Assembly (NCBI GenBank): GCA_029776225.1
Contig: JAKOTR010000022.1
Coordinates: 248,001-312,000, forward strand
Origin: Acidobacteriota bacterium
Lineage (GTDB): Bacteria > Acidobacteriota > Terriglobia > Bryobacterales > Bryobacteraceae
Direction: 5' to 3'
Length of the DNA stretch: 64,000 nucleotides
Position numbers and translations under genes: made by a program. Positions within the stretch are counted from its first letter, which is position 1. Each line of letters begins with the position of its first letter. The notes beneath the pieces were generated by a model. That model made no database searches. It had not been told where the DNA came from and worked only from the letters and a program-made list of their open reading frames with translations. Below, piece after piece: positions 1-8,704 of the stretch.

Positions 1-2
1 CG

Positions 3-440
3 GCCATCGCCAAGGGGACCACGAAAAGCGCGCGGGCCTCGAAAGCCAATTACTCGGTGGGAGCGGCATTCGGGAGGACGAACCCGTCCGGTCCGCTGGC
101 CAACATGCTTTCGGCGGCGGGCGAGCAGTCGCTGGCGGGTGAGGGGGCCACGACGCGGGAAACCGTGCTGACGACAACCATATCGGCGCGGGTCGCGGCG
201 GTACTGCCGAACGGCTATTTGGTGCTGGAGGGCTCCAAGAACGTTGCAGTGAACTCGGAAAACCAGATCGTCACGGTGCGCGGGGTGGCGCGGCCGCTGG
301 ACATCGCGCCGGATAACACGATTTTTTCGGACCGCCTGGCGCAGCTTGAAGTCCTCATCAACGGCAAGGGAGTCGTGAACGACGCCATAAGGCGCCCGTT
401 CTTCCTCTACCGGCTCCTGCTCGGACTGCTTCCGTTTTAG
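3..440 (+). CDS. flgH: Flagellar L-ring protein FlgH, C-terminal part (cut by window edge)
   Basis: This is the C-terminal part of the lipoprotein that forms the outer-membrane L ring of the flagellar basal body. The frame is open to the left edge, so the signal peptide and lipobox lie outside the window. The visible 145 residues contain the family pattern VAAVLPNGYLVLEG, then NSENQIVTVRGVARP, then DNTIFS and GKGVV near the C-terminus. A GTG at 57 is internal and not the real start. It is followed after 3 bases by flgI, which fits the usual flgH-flgI order and translational coupling. Identification is by conserved C-terminal motifs; I am confident of the family. Confidence 0.93.
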   Translation, partial: AIAKGTTKSARASKANYSVGAAFGRTNPSGPLANMLSAAGEQSLAGEGATTRETVLTTTISARVAAVLPNGYLVLEGSKNVAVNSENQIVTVRGVARPLDIAPDNTIFSDRLAQLEVLINGKGVVNDAIRRPFFLYRLLLGLLPF

Positions 441-443
441 ACC

Positions 444-1538
444 ATGCACAACCGGATTCTGGCAATCACGCTGTTGATCACAAGTTCGCTGAGCGCGGCC
501 GCGCGCCTGAAGGAACTGGCCGCCGTGGAAGGCGTGCGGGACAACCAGTTGGTCGGCTACGGGCTGGTGGTCGGACTGGCGGGCACGGGCGACCGCCGGC
601 AGACGATCTTTTCCGCACAGAGTCTGACGAACATGCTGGAGCGTATGGGAATCTCGGTGCCGCCGGAGGCCATACGGGTTAGCAACACCGCGGCGGTGAT
701 GGTGACGGCGACGCTGCCCCCGTTCGCGCAGCCGGGCGCCCGGATCGATGCGACCGTGGCGGCGATCGGCGATGCCACGAACCTGCAGGGCGGCCTGCTG
801 GTCCTCACGTCGCTGCGCGGCGCCGACGGGCGTGTTTTTGCGGTGGCCCAGGGGCCGGTGGTCACGGGAGGCTTCGCCGCGGGGCGCGCCGGCACGCAGC
901 AGACTTTGAACCATCCCACCGTGGGGCGCATTCCCAACGGCGCAATCGTCGAACGAGCCGCGCCGACGCCGGCGCCGGGAAGCCGGTTCCGCTTGCAGCT
1001 CCGGCAGGCGGATTTCACTACCGCCGCTCGCGTGGCCGCCGCCATCAACAAGAAATTCGCCGCCGGCGGAACCCCGGTGGCGCGCGCGGAGAACTCGGCG
1101 CTGGTCAGTGTTGATATTCCCCCTTCTTATAGCGAGCGCGCGACGGAATTCGTGGCCGAGCTGGAAAACCTGACGGTTGAGGCGGACCGCCCGGCCAAGG
1201 TGGCGATCAACGAGCGCACCGGAACGGTGGCCATAGGCAAGGAGGTGCGCATCTCGCCGGTGGCGGTGATGCACGGCAATCTGGCGGTCGAGATCCAGAC
1301 GACCTATCAGGTGTCCCAGCCCGCTCCCTTTACGAGCGGGACCACGGCGGTGGTGCCGCAAGTAGACGTTGCCGTGCAACAGGAAAAAGCGCGCACGATC
1401 ATGCTGAAGGAGGGCGCGACGGTGGAGGAACTAGTGCGCGCGCTGATGGCCATCGGCGCTACGCCGCGCGACATCATCGCGATTCTCCAGAACCTGCGGG
1501 CCGTGGGAGCGCTGGAAGCCGAACTGGAGGTGATCTGA
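444..1538 (+). CDS. flgI: Flagellar P-ring protein FlgI
   Basis: FlgI builds the periplasmic P ring that surrounds the flagellar rod in the peptidoglycan layer. The 364-residue product has the usual length, begins with a Sec signal peptide (about residues 1-20, ending SLSAAA) and continues with the hallmark RLKELAAVEGVRDNQLVGYG and GLAGTGDR. Further family blocks include SAQSLTNML, NTAAVMVTA and the C-terminal EGATVEELVRALMAIGATPRD. It lies 3 bases after flgH and its TGA shares one base with the flgJ start. I see no strong Shine-Dalgarno before the ATG, so translation is probably coupled to flgH. Confidence 0.97.
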   Translation: MHNRILAITLLITSSLSAAARLKELAAVEGVRDNQLVGYGLVVGLAGTGDRRQTIFSAQSLTNMLERMGISVPPEAIRVSNTAAVMVTATLPPFAQPGARIDATVAAIGDATNLQGGLLVLTSLRGADGRVFAVAQGPVVTGGFAAGRAGTQQTLNHPTVGRIPNGAIVERAAPTPAPGSRFRLQLRQADFTTAARVAAAINKKFAAGGTPVARAENSALVSVDIPPSYSERATEFVAELENLTVEADRPAKVAINERTGTVAIGKEVRISPVAVMHGNLAVEIQTTYQVSQPAPFTSGTTAVVPQVDVAVQQEKARTIMLKEGATVEELVRALMAIGATPRDIIAILQNLRAVGALEAELEVI

Positions 1539-1849
1539 TGCGGATTGATGCGCTGGGCGCCGCTCCGGCCGGTGATGCCCGGCCGCGGGCCGAAAATGTC
1601 CGGGATGCGGCGGCGCAGTTCGAAGCGCTGCTGATTGCGCAGTTGCTCAAGTGCATGCGCGGATCGGATGGCGAGGGATGGTTGGGAACCGGCGGCGACC
1701 AGGCCGGGGACACCATGATGGAAGTAGCCGAGGAACATCTTGCCCGCGTGCTGGCTTCTCAGGGCGGGCTCGGGCTGGCGAAGCTGGTGGTGGAAGGACT
1801 GGAGCGTACGTCCATGGCGGCTCAAGAAAGTGGTACCCAGGTTCGATAA
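1538..1849 (+). CDS. flgJ: Rod-binding protein, FlgJ N-terminal domain only
   Basis: This 103-residue protein matches the rod-binding (scaffold) domain of FlgJ: an AAAQFEALLIAQLLKCMRGS helix followed by GGDQAGDTMMEVAEEHLARVLASQGGLG. The muramidase domain of enterobacterial FlgJ is absent, as in many non-enteric bacteria, so a separate lytic enzyme must open the wall for rod passage. Its ATG (1538) overlaps the flgI stop in a TGATG junction, with GGAGG at 1526-1530 providing a clear ribosome site. The symbol is given for the domain, not for the bifunctional enzyme. Confidence 0.85.
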   Translation: MRIDALGAAPAGDARPRAENVRDAAAQFEALLIAQLLKCMRGSDGEGWLGTGGDQAGDTMMEVAEEHLARVLASQGGLGLAKLVVEGLERTSMAAQESGTQVR

Positions 1850-1862
1850 GATCTAAGAGACA

Positions 1863-2114
1863 ATGCGGATCGGCGACCTGAATACGGCACCCGTCAATCC
1901 GGCCGGCTCCCCGGCTATTGACAAGCACAAGGGACATGAAACGCCAGCCGAGTCTAAAGATGCCGTGGAGTTATCGCGGCTGTCGCGGGCGGTGATGGCT
2001 CAAGGAGCAAGCGAGGCCCGGCTCGAAGAGTTGCGCGCGCAGTTTAAGGCCGGAACCTACCAGCCGCCGGCCGAAGAAGTCAGCAGGAGCATTTTGCGGT
2101 TTTACGAGAAGTGA
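1863..2114 (+). CDS. flgM: Anti-sigma-28 factor FlgM
   Basis: FlgM binds the flagellar sigma factor FliA until the hook-basal body is complete, then is exported. The 83-residue product shows the usual disordered N-terminal half and the conserved C-terminal part: DAVELSRLSRAV, then ARLEELRAQFKAGTYQPPAEEV and SRSILRFYE, which forms the sigma-binding helices. It follows flgJ after 13 bases. A weak sigma-28-like -10 (TTCGATAA, 1842-1849) overlaps the flgJ stop, but the -35 match is poor, so autoregulation by its own sigma factor is only a possibility. A fliA-like gene is present at the other end of this window. Confidence 0.88.
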   Translation: MRIGDLNTAPVNPAGSPAIDKHKGHETPAESKDAVELSRLSRAVMAQGASEARLEELRAQFKAGTYQPPAEEVSRSILRFYEK

Positions 2115-2141
2115 AACCGGATCGCGCCGGACGGCTCGGCG

Positions 2142-3413
2142 CTACGCTCCCGCGGCAGTTGTCTTCTCCTTGAGAATGCGGTATACGGTCGCGCGATTGA
2201 TGCCCAAGATTCTCGCCGCGCGCGCTTTGTTGCCATCCACGCTTTCGAGCACCCGGCGGACGTAGCGGCGTTCGGCTTCGGCCAGCGTGAGCATTCCCTC
2301 CAGCCCAACCCCGTTGCGTACGGATTCCGGCAGGTCGCGGACGTCGATCGTGCTGCCGCCGGCAATCTTGCAGGCGCTCTCGAGTGCTCCGCGCAACTCG
2401 CGAACGTTGCCCGGCCAGGAGTAACGCGCCAGTGCGAGCTGCGCGCGCGGCGTGATCCCGCGAATCGTCTTGCCGTACTTCCGCGAAAACTCTTCGAGGA
2501 AACAGCAGACGAGCAGCGGGAGGTCCTCCTTCCGGTCGGCCAGCGGCGGCAGCCTGATCTCAAGCATCGAAAGCAGCCGGTAGAGATCTTCGCGGAACTG
2601 CTTTTTCGCCACCCGGTCCCGCAGGTCGCACGCCGTAGCGGCAATCACTTTGAGATTCGGGCTGCGTTCCAGAGCCTCCAGCAGCTTGCCTTGCTTTTCC
2701 ACTGGCATTTCGCCGATCTCATCCAGAAACAGCGTCTTGCCGCCGGCGTTTTCGGGGAAAACGTCTGGGAGGGGCGCGCCGGCCCGACAGTTGTGCACGG
2801 TGAAGCTCCCTCGCGGCGCTTCACTTCTGTTGTGCAGCGCCTGGGCCGCCAGTTCCTTGCCCGTACCGGGAGCGCCGGTGATAAGCGCCGTCCGGAAATG
2901 CGGCGCGAACCTCCGTATTCGCGCGAAGACCTGGAGCATCAGCGGGCTGCGGCCCACCAGCCCCTCGAACTGGTGTGCCTTCAAAACCTCGGCATCCAGC
3001 TCGAGCGCCGCCCGCCGCTGCCGCAAGTGTTCTACGACAGCGGCGCACCGGCTGTGCAACAGGGCGGCGGACAACGGCTTGGCCATGTAGTCGGCTGCGC
3101 CTTTCTCGATAGCTGCGACCGCCGCTTCCGCCGAATACTGCCCGGCGATAAGAATCACTTCGCTTTCCGGCGCGGCGTCCAGGATGCGCTCCAGCAGATT
3201 ACTCCCGTTTACTCCGGGAGCTGTGACATCCAGCAGAACGATTTCCGGCCGCGCGCCCAGGATGAGTTCGAGACCGGTTTGCGGGCCGGCGAAATCGACG
3301 CGGACCGGCAGACCTTTGAGCGCCGCGGCGACTAAGTCCAGAGACACCGCATCGCTGCCGATTGCCGCCACTCTGACGGTGAAGTCGTCCAGAGCCCCGG
3401 TGAGCATTTGCAT
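2142..3413 (-). CDS. NtrC-like response regulator lacking the GAFTGA loop
   Basis: The 423-residue protein has a receiver domain (about 13-125), an AAA+ domain of the sigma-54 activator type (about 150-350) and a Fis-type helix-turn-helix (about 390-420, NKARAARILGINRATVYR). Walker A is GAPGTGKE (180-187), Walker B LFLDE (228-232), and an arginine-finger segment REDLYRLL is present. The L1 loop that carries GAFTGA is missing: Cys209 is followed by about a dozen residues and then GGKTLFLDE. The second pore loop (pre-sensor I) is shortened too. In the receiver, Asp62 and Lys112 are kept, but the usual acidic pair is replaced by Gly-Ser. It should therefore not remodel sigma-54 polymerase. It is convergent with flgM 27 bases away. 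ATG 3407 with GGGGGG upstream may be the real start. Confidence 0.88.
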   Translation of the reverse strand: MQMLTGALDDFTVRVAAIGSDAVSLDLVAAALKGLPVRVDFAGPQTGLELILGARPEIVLLDVTAPGVNGSNLLERILDAAPESEVILIAGQYSAEAAVAAIEKGAADYMAKPLSAALLHSRCAAVVEHLRQRRAALELDAEVLKAHQFEGLVGRSPLMLQVFARIRRFAPHFRTALITGAPGTGKELAAQALHNRSEAPRGSFTVHNCRAGAPLPDVFPENAGGKTLFLDEIGEMPVEKQGKLLEALERSPNLKVIAATACDLRDRVAKKQFREDLYRLLSMLEIRLPPLADRKEDLPLLVCCFLEEFSRKYGKTIRGITPRAQLALARYSWPGNVRELRGALESACKIAGGSTIDVRDLPESVRNGVGLEGMLTLAEAERRYVRRVLESVDGNKARAARILGINRATVYRILKEKTTAAGA

Positions 3414-3496
3414 CCCCCCTTGCGCCCGGTGTTTCAGATTGGTTCGCTACTGAGATCGTAACACCCGGAACCCGCCGGCTGCCCCGGACCGCGCGG

Positions 3497-3502
3497 GATA
3501 AT
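3497..3502 (+). promoter_or_regulatory. -10 box (GATAAT) 6 nt before the glycoside hydrolase start
   Basis: GATAAT matches the sigma-70 -10 consensus at five of six positions and ends 6 bases before the ATG at 3509. Transcription would begin at or next to the start codon, predicting a leaderless mRNA. No Shine-Dalgarno is possible in the remaining bases. Confidence 0.5.
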
Positions 3503-3508
3503 AGCGGA

Positions 3509-5215
3509 ATGAAGCGTAGCTGGGCCCGCGCAATCCTTTTTGCCTTCGCGCTCGCGACCGGCGCGCATGCGGCCTCAAGCGGCATACGCCTGGGGCCGGA
3601 CGGCTGGTTCCGCACCGCGGATGGAGAGCTGTTCGTGCCTCTCGGCGGGTTCCACGGGAATATGATCCCGGTGCCGATGGTGGAGCTCTCGCCCGAGGAG
3701 TTCCGCCGTGTCGAGCCGCACATCTGGAAAACTGGTCCCGGTTACATCGACCTCTGGGACGCATCGGACGACCTCATGCGGCAGTGGTTCGGCATCCTTG
3801 CCGCCAACGGGGTCACCGCCGTGCGGCTCTTCCCGCGCGCCCGCATCGTTGGGGACGTGCTCGATATTTGCGGGCGCCTCAATCCGGCGCTTCGCGATGT
3901 GTTCCATCGTGCCTTCGCCGCTGCGCGGGAGCACCGCATCCGCGTGCTGTTGCAGATCATCCCCGAGCCGTGGCTCACCGGCTATATGAACGAGCAGGCG
4001 CTGGAACGCTACGCGCTGCCGTATTACACGAAGGAAGAACTCGATCGTGCAACTCCTGCCCAGAAGAGATTCCTCATCGACCGCAAGCTTGTCACCCGGG
4101 AATCGAGTGATTGGTTTACCGACCCCGACGTGCTCGCCTGCCAGAAGCAGTATCTGGAAGAAGCGCTGGCGTGGGTGGCGAGCGAGCCGCAGGTGTTCGC
4201 ACTGGAGCTGTACAACGAGCAGGGCAGCGGTCCTGACGAAGCCGCCGAACTCAAGTGGACCGAAGAAATTGTCCGCTTCATCAAGCAGCGGCTGCCTGAG
4301 ATGCCCGTCACGATATCGCATCCCGGCTCCGGGCTCACTGCCTTTGACCCGTTGAAGTGGAGCAGGCAGGCGAGGGTGGATTTTTACTCCTCGCATCTCT
4401 ACGCGGGCGAATGCGGCGCTAACAATCGTGTCGATTTCGCCGCAGTCACCGGCGCCACCACCACGGCGCTTCGCTCGGGGATCGTGAACTTTCCCGGGGA
4501 ATGGGGAGTGCTCGACAGCAAGGCGCCCGAAGAGATCCTGCGCCGCAGCCACCGCGATGCGCTTTGGCTCAGCCTTCTGGCAGGCGGTCCTGGCTTCATG
4601 CAGTGGACCTACGATTTTCTGGAGGAATATCGCCGGGCTTCGGAGATTTTCCATTCGTTGCCGAAACGGTTCTCGCCCGAGCGCCCCGGGCCCGTGGTCA
4701 ACATCGGCCCGGAATACCGCGGATATCACGACGAAGCGGGTTACCCCCGGGAGGCCCTCTTCAGAGCGGAGAGACGAACCGACCCGCGCCTCAGGAAGAT
4801 TTATGAAGCGTACAAACACTCGCTCGACATCGGCGTTCCGGTTTCGTTCTCGCTGAGCGGCGGCATGCCGCTTGAGACGTTTCTTGGGTTGAGAAGCAAG
4901 GCATTTCCGCGGCCGATTGAGGCGGAAGGCGGCTACCAGCTCGCTTACCTCGCCGATTCTTCCCATCGCGTTTGGATCGCGTATCTGCGCAACCGTCGAG
5001 TGCGGGCCTTCGAGAAGCACTTTTTGGGAGAACCGAAGGAATCGAGGCTGCGGCTGCGCTTCCGCCTGCCCGAGGGGAATTACGATGCTGAAATCGTCGA
5101 CCTTACCGCCGGCCGCACGCTGCACCGGCGCATCGCCCACAACGCCACGCTCGATATCGCCAGGCGGACCAGCAACGATTACGTAGTGGTGATCAAGGCT
5201 GCGGCGGGCAAGTAA
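3509..5215 (+). CDS. Secreted clan GH-A glycoside hydrolase (cellulase-like)
   Basis: This is a 568-residue exported protein with a Sec signal peptide (1-22, ending GAHA). The fold signature is a TIM-barrel hydrolase of the GH5/GH-A type: LELYNEQGSG places the likely acid/base at Glu237, and NFPGEWGV places the likely nucleophile at Glu331, with DFYSSHLYAG between them. After the barrel (to about 430) a beta-rich C-terminal domain follows. Clan members cleave beta-glycosidic bonds with retention, but the substrate cannot be told from sequence alone. It is monocistronic and convergent with thiD. The family is likely; the specific GH number is not assigned. Confidence 0.72.
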   Translation: MKRSWARAILFAFALATGAHAASSGIRLGPDGWFRTADGELFVPLGGFHGNMIPVPMVELSPEEFRRVEPHIWKTGPGYIDLWDASDDLMRQWFGILAANGVTAVRLFPRARIVGDVLDICGRLNPALRDVFHRAFAAAREHRIRVLLQIIPEPWLTGYMNEQALERYALPYYTKEELDRATPAQKRFLIDRKLVTRESSDWFTDPDVLACQKQYLEEALAWVASEPQVFALELYNEQGSGPDEAAELKWTEEIVRFIKQRLPEMPVTISHPGSGLTAFDPLKWSRQARVDFYSSHLYAGECGANNRVDFAAVTGATTTALRSGIVNFPGEWGVLDSKAPEEILRRSHRDALWLSLLAGGPGFMQWTYDFLEEYRRASEIFHSLPKRFSPERPGPVVNIGPEYRGYHDEAGYPREALFRAERRTDPRLRKIYEAYKHSLDIGVPVSFSLSGGMPLETFLGLRSKAFPRPIEAEGGYQLAYLADSSHRVWIAYLRNRRVRAFEKHFLGEPKESRLRLRFRLPEGNYDAEIVDLTAGRTLHRRIAHNATLDIARRTSNDYVVVIKAAAGK

Positions 5216-5227
5216 GTCTACCGCTCG

Positions 5228-6016
5228 TCACCCTCTCTGCACCGGCGCATGGTGATTCACCGGACCCGAGCCGCGCCCCAGGCCGGGGTTGGTGCGAATG
5301 GCTGCCGTGATGAACGCCTTGGCGCGCGCCACGGCCTCGGGGAGCGGCGTTCCACGGGCGAGCTCAGCCGTGATCGCCGCCGAGTATGTGCAGCCTGTTC
5401 CATGGGTGTGCACGGTGGAGATTCGCTCGGCGGGGAACTCGTGCCACCTGCCGTCCGCATACAGCACATCGGTCGCACTGCCTTCGAGGTGGCCACCCTT
5501 GACCAGCACAGCCTTCGCGCCCATCTCCACCAGCCGCTCCGCCGCGCGGCGCATTCCGGCGGCGTCGCATACTTCGAGCCCGGAGAGCACGGCGGCTTCC
5601 CTGAGGTTCGGCGTGATGAGATACGCCCGTGGAAGCAGCCGCGTGGCGATCGCCTCGCGCGCCTCTGCGGCCGCTAGCGGCGTGCCGTGCTTGGAGATCA
5701 GCACCGGGTCGACCACGAGGGGAAAATCGAACTCCGCCGCCAGAGCCGCCACCGCCTCGACCACCTCGCGGCTGCCAAGAGCGCCCGTTTTCGCCGCGCC
5801 CGGCCGTATATCGGCAAGCACCGCGCGGACCTGCGCGGCCACCAGTTCCGCCGGCATGCACTCGACATGCTCCACGGCAGTCGTATTCTGAACCGTTAGC
5901 AGCGTAATGGCCGCTTCGCCGTAAACTCCGAACTGGTGGAAGGTCTTCAGGTCTGCCTGTATTCCGGCTCCGCCGCTCGGGTCCGAGCCGGCGATGGTGA
6001 GAGCGACTGGGATCAC
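5228..6016 (-). CDS. thiD: Hydroxymethylpyrimidine/phosphomethylpyrimidine kinase ThiD
   Basis: ThiD phosphorylates HMP and then HMP-phosphate to HMP-pyrophosphate, which thiamine-phosphate synthase uses. The 262-residue length is normal. Ribokinase-family signatures are clear: [20 protein letters not shown] at the N-terminus, [11 protein letters not shown] in the centre, VLVKGGHL and the anion-hole motif [15 protein letters not shown]. Translation starts at GTG 6016, which overlaps the previous gene's stop (GTGA). It is the last gene of a four-gene chain whose other members are exported proteins of unknown role. No other thiamine gene is nearby. Confidence 0.95.
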   Translation of the reverse strand: MIPVALTIAGSDPSGGAGIQADLKTFHQFGVYGEAAITLLTVQNTTAVEHVECMPAELVAAQVRAVLADIRPGAAKTGALGSREVVEAVAALAAEFDFPLVVDPVLISKHGTPLAAAEAREAIATRLLPRAYLITPNLREAAVLSGLEVCDAAGMRRAAERLVEMGAKAVLVKGGHLEGSATDVLYADGRWHEFPAERISTVHTHGTGCTYSAAITAELARGTPLPEAVARAKAFITAAIRTNPGLGRGSGPVNHHAPVQRG

Positions 6017-7362
6017 TCTGTTATTTTGACATTTTTGACCACAGCGCCCGCCGAGTTCCGCATCTCTACGTCCACGGAGTCGATCTGCGCGATAGCGCCC
6101 GTAACCGGGAAGACTGCGCGCAGAAAGAAAAGGCCGCCCACGTTGGCCGTTTCAAAGTGATGCGCAAAGGCGGCGGATGCGTCCGCGTGTATCGCGCCGG
6201 ATCCGAGCGCCTGCCCGCCGCGGTCACGGAAGGTGAAGGCCAGTTGACCGGCGGTTCGGGTGTTGTCGAACCCTCCCAGGGTCAATTCGATCGTCGATGC
6301 CGCGCGGATGCCGCGTGCCGAGTCGATATGGATCACTTGCGGCGCCAGTTGCACCACGGCCTGCTCGGTGTGCGAGCCCAGGACGGCAGTGATGACGATG
6401 GTGCCCGCCGTAGAACCCGTCTGGAACTCGATATCGGCACGGCCGCCGAAAGTCGCCAGATCCTTCCCCTTCTGAACGCCGAACTGCACGGTGCGGCCGG
6501 AGGCGGGCGCGAGAAAGCCGAAGCTGGGATCGTCCGGGCCGATGAATTCCAGGCGCAACTGGCCCGTTCCGGTCACCGGCGACGGTTCATCGAACCGCAC
6601 GGCGATTCGGGCCTGCTGCCCGCTCTTCAGCGCTGTCGTGTCGAGCGTGATAATGGGGCGCGGGAACGGTGGCTCCGTGGCGATCCCAGCGAGGCGGAAA
6701 CTGAGCCGGTTCACGTTGAGCGTCCCCTCGAGCAGGCCTCCGCTGGAAGGCTCCCAAACGACGTCGAAGGAGATTGAGTCGCCCGGCGCGAGAGTCAACG
6801 GCAGCGGCGGCGCGCCCTCGACGCGGAATCCACCGCCCTCGGCGGCGATTCGCGTGATCTCGATCGGCCCGGCGGTGCGGTTCTCGACACTGTAGCGGCG
6901 GGAAGCAGCCGCGCCACCCTCGAGGTTTCCGAAATCGAGCATGCCGCCGGGCGCCAGCACCGCGCCCTCGCAGAGCACGGTAGGGCCAGGCTGCCCGCTG
7001 CCGATCAGCAGCACGGCGTCGTTGTTTATGATCAGGGGTGCGCTATGCCCGCCGTTGGTGACGGGCTGGAACCGCACCGCAAATTCGACGAAAGCCCCGG
7101 CCACCAGCGTAACCGGCACGTGCGGTGGGTTGAGCAGCGTGAACCCCGCGCCCGCCGCGTCGAGTCTCTCCAGCTTCGCCGCGGCCGGACCGGGATTTCG
7201 CAGCCGGAACAGCACCTCGATCGTGCCGCCGATTTCCACGCTGCCGAAGTTGTACGCCGAGCCCACGGGACGGTCGACTTTCCCGTCAACAACGTAAAGT
7301 TTGACCTGCGCGAGCGCGGGAAGAGCCACAAGCGCCAGCGCGATCAGCCGGCGGGCCCTCAT
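6013..7362 (-). CDS. Secreted choice-of-anchor/ASH-like beta-sandwich protein
   Basis: The start is taken as ATG 7362, which overlaps the upstream stop (ATGA) and is followed by a signal peptide ending ALPALAQ. The 449-residue mature chain looks like repeated immunoglobulin-type beta sandwiches. Two segments resemble ASPM-SPD2-Hydin or choice-of-anchor-D repeats: [20 protein letters not shown] with [17 protein letters not shown], and [20 protein letters not shown] with [18 protein letters not shown] see no catalytic motif. It is the third gene of the overlapping cluster, so it is probably made together with the two exported proteins upstream. Role unknown; surface or periplasmic scaffold is a guess. 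Confidence 0.7.
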   Translation of the reverse strand: MRARRLIALALVALPALAQVKLYVVDGKVDRPVGSAYNFGSVEIGGTIEVLFRLRNPGPAAAKLERLDAAGAGFTLLNPPHVPVTLVAGAFVEFAVRFQPVTNGGHSAPLIINNDAVLLIGSGQPGPTVLCEGAVLAPGGMLDFGNLEGGAAASRRYSVENRTAGPIEITRIAAEGGGFRVEGAPPLPLTLAPGDSISFDVVWEPSSGGLLEGTLNVNRLSFRLAGIATEPPFPRPIITLDTTALKSGQQARIAVRFDEPSPVTGTGQLRLEFIGPDDPSFGFLAPASGRTVQFGVQKGKDLATFGGRADIEFQTGSTAGTIVITAVLGSHTEQAVVQLAPQVIHIDSARGIRAASTIELTLGGFDNTRTAGQLAFTFRDRGGQALGSGAIHADASAAFAHHFETANVGGLFFLRAVFPVTGAIAQIDSVDVEMRNSAGAVVKNVKITE

Positions 7363-8048
7363 TCCCCCACCTCCGGCAAACGGTAAAGCTGTTCGCGTTC
7401 GAGCGAGAGCGCCAAGTCTCCCCCTCCTTTGGCGAGCCGCACGTGGACCCAGCCCGGCCCCAGCCATTCCAGGCCTTCGGCGGGTCCTGGCAGCGTGATG
7501 ACGCGATCTTCACTGCCGTCGCGCGTAAGGATCAGCTCCGCGTCGCGGGCCGCGAGCCGCCCGCCGTCCGGCAGCAGCAGCGCCGGAGCCGGCGTTTCGC
7601 CATCTTTGCGGACCAGCGCATCCGGCCGGCCGGGACCTCCAATCGCGATCACCTCGCCCTCGGGCAGGAACGGAGCTTCGAGCGGGCGCACGCCGCGGGC
7701 GCTCACCCTGAGCCACTCGCCTGACGATGGGAAATAGACCAGAGCTTGCGAGCCGTCCGGCGACCAGCCGAACAGCGCCGTTCCCGCGGGCGCGGGGTGT
7801 TCGCCGGTCCCCTCCCGCGTACGAATCTCCAGAGACTCCTCTCGCTTGATGATGGTCAGGGCGTCCGAGCACGCCGCGGCCACTACCCCTTCGGCCACCG
7901 TTTCGCCGATCAGGAAATTCCCGGCAATGCCGAGGACCGGCCGGAGCCGCCGGGATCCGTCGATCAGGCAGCCGATGCGCGGCACGCCGATCTGCGCGGC
8001 GGCGCCGCTGGCGAAAAGCAGGAAGATCGCGATGGCTCTGATTCTCAT
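7359..8048 (-). CDS. Secreted protein of unknown function, propeller-like
   Basis: The start at ATG 8048 overlaps the stop of the upstream gene and gives a clean signal peptide (MRIRAIAIFLLFASGAAA). The 229-residue product contains short beta-strand blocks such as GTALFGWSPDGSQALVYFP and AEGLEWLGPGWVHVRLA, reminiscent of single blades of WD40/TolB-like propellers, although it is too short for a full propeller. No catalytic residues stand out. It overlaps both neighbours by four bases, which implies tight translational coupling with the beta-sandwich protein downstream. Confidence 0.65.
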   Translation of the reverse strand: MRIRAIAIFLLFASGAAAQIGVPRIGCLIDGSRRLRPVLGIAGNFLIGETVAEGVVAAACSDALTIIKREESLEIRTREGTGEHPAPAGTALFGWSPDGSQALVYFPSSGEWLRVSARGVRPLEAPFLPEGEVIAIGGPGRPDALVRKDGETPAPALLLPDGGRLAARDAELILTRDGSEDRVITLPGPAEGLEWLGPGWVHVRLAKGGGDLALSLEREQLYRLPEVGE

Positions 8049-8632
8049 GGTTTCGTAACGATGATTGTGGGCGGGCCGATCTCCACCGGAGGGCTTGACG
8101 GCGGGCTGTTCGCGCTTTTCTCTCCTCGCGTCGCGATTCCCACGGTGAAGCCCGCGCCGGCGGCCGCAGCCGCGATGAGAGCGACCTTCAGCCATTTCGA
8201 ACGGCCATTGGAACGCATAGCAGCGGGCGCCGAGGTGAAAGCGCCTCTGCCGTCGGGGCCGCTCAGGTACTGCGAAACCACCGCGCCTGCCCGGAGGCGG
8301 TCTCGCACCGCGGTGATTTTTATCTGTACCTGGCCCGGGATGTGGTTCCAGCGGATGGGCCTGGTGGTGGCGCGGCCGTCCGAACCGGTGACCACGATTT
8401 CGTTCGTCATGCCGTTGGCGAACACGCCGCCCGGCCCGTCGTCCGGCAACCGCACGCTGACTACTGCGCCCGAAACCGGCCTGCCGACCTCGTCAGTGAT
8501 CTCCACGGTCAGCCCCGGTCCGCGCGATCCCACGGCGTGAACCGCGCCCTCCCCCTCAACGACGCGAATCTGAAGCAGCGTGGCCTGCGCGGCTAGAAGG
8601 ATTGCGAGCACGGGAGCAAGTACGTGGGCCAT
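8045..8632 (-). CDS. Exported Ig-like protein with one C-terminal membrane helix
   Basis: This is the first gene of the four-gene overlapping cluster. The 195-residue product starts with a signal peptide (to about residue 18) followed by a Big-1/invasin-type segment (LTVEITDEVGRPVSGAVVSV, then FANGMTNEIVVTGSDGRA), a pattern found in adhesins and surface proteins. A hydrophobic helix (about 149-166) lies after WLKVALIAAAAAG, then a proline-rich tail. The layout suggests a domain held on one side of the membrane by the C-terminal anchor. Function unknown. Confidence 0.65.
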   Translation of the reverse strand: MAHVLAPVLAILLAAQATLLQIRVVEGEGAVHAVGSRGPGLTVEITDEVGRPVSGAVVSVRLPDDGPGGVFANGMTNEIVVTGSDGRATTRPIRWNHIPGQVQIKITAVRDRLRAGAVVSQYLSGPDGRGAFTSAPAAMRSNGRSKWLKVALIAAAAAGAGFTVGIATRGEKSANSPPSSPPVEIGPPTIIVTKP

Positions 8633-8687
8633 CGCAGATGTAGTGCCCCGTAGGGGGTAAGACTCTCACCTGAGTAGCGCCGCGTGG

Positions 8688-8693
8688 TATATT
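8688..8693 (+). promoter_or_regulatory. -10 box (TATATT) upstream of the DUF1080 gene
   Basis: TATATT ends 11 bases before ATG 8705. The predicted mRNA would have a leader of only about four or five bases, too short for a Shine-Dalgarno. Confidence 0.45.
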
Positions 8694-8704
8694 CCCGTAG
8701 CAAT

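Noticed and set aside
1821-1849. Sigma-28 promoter for flgM
   Set aside because: The -10-like TTCGATAA is partly formed by the flgJ stop, and the -35 region matches poorly.
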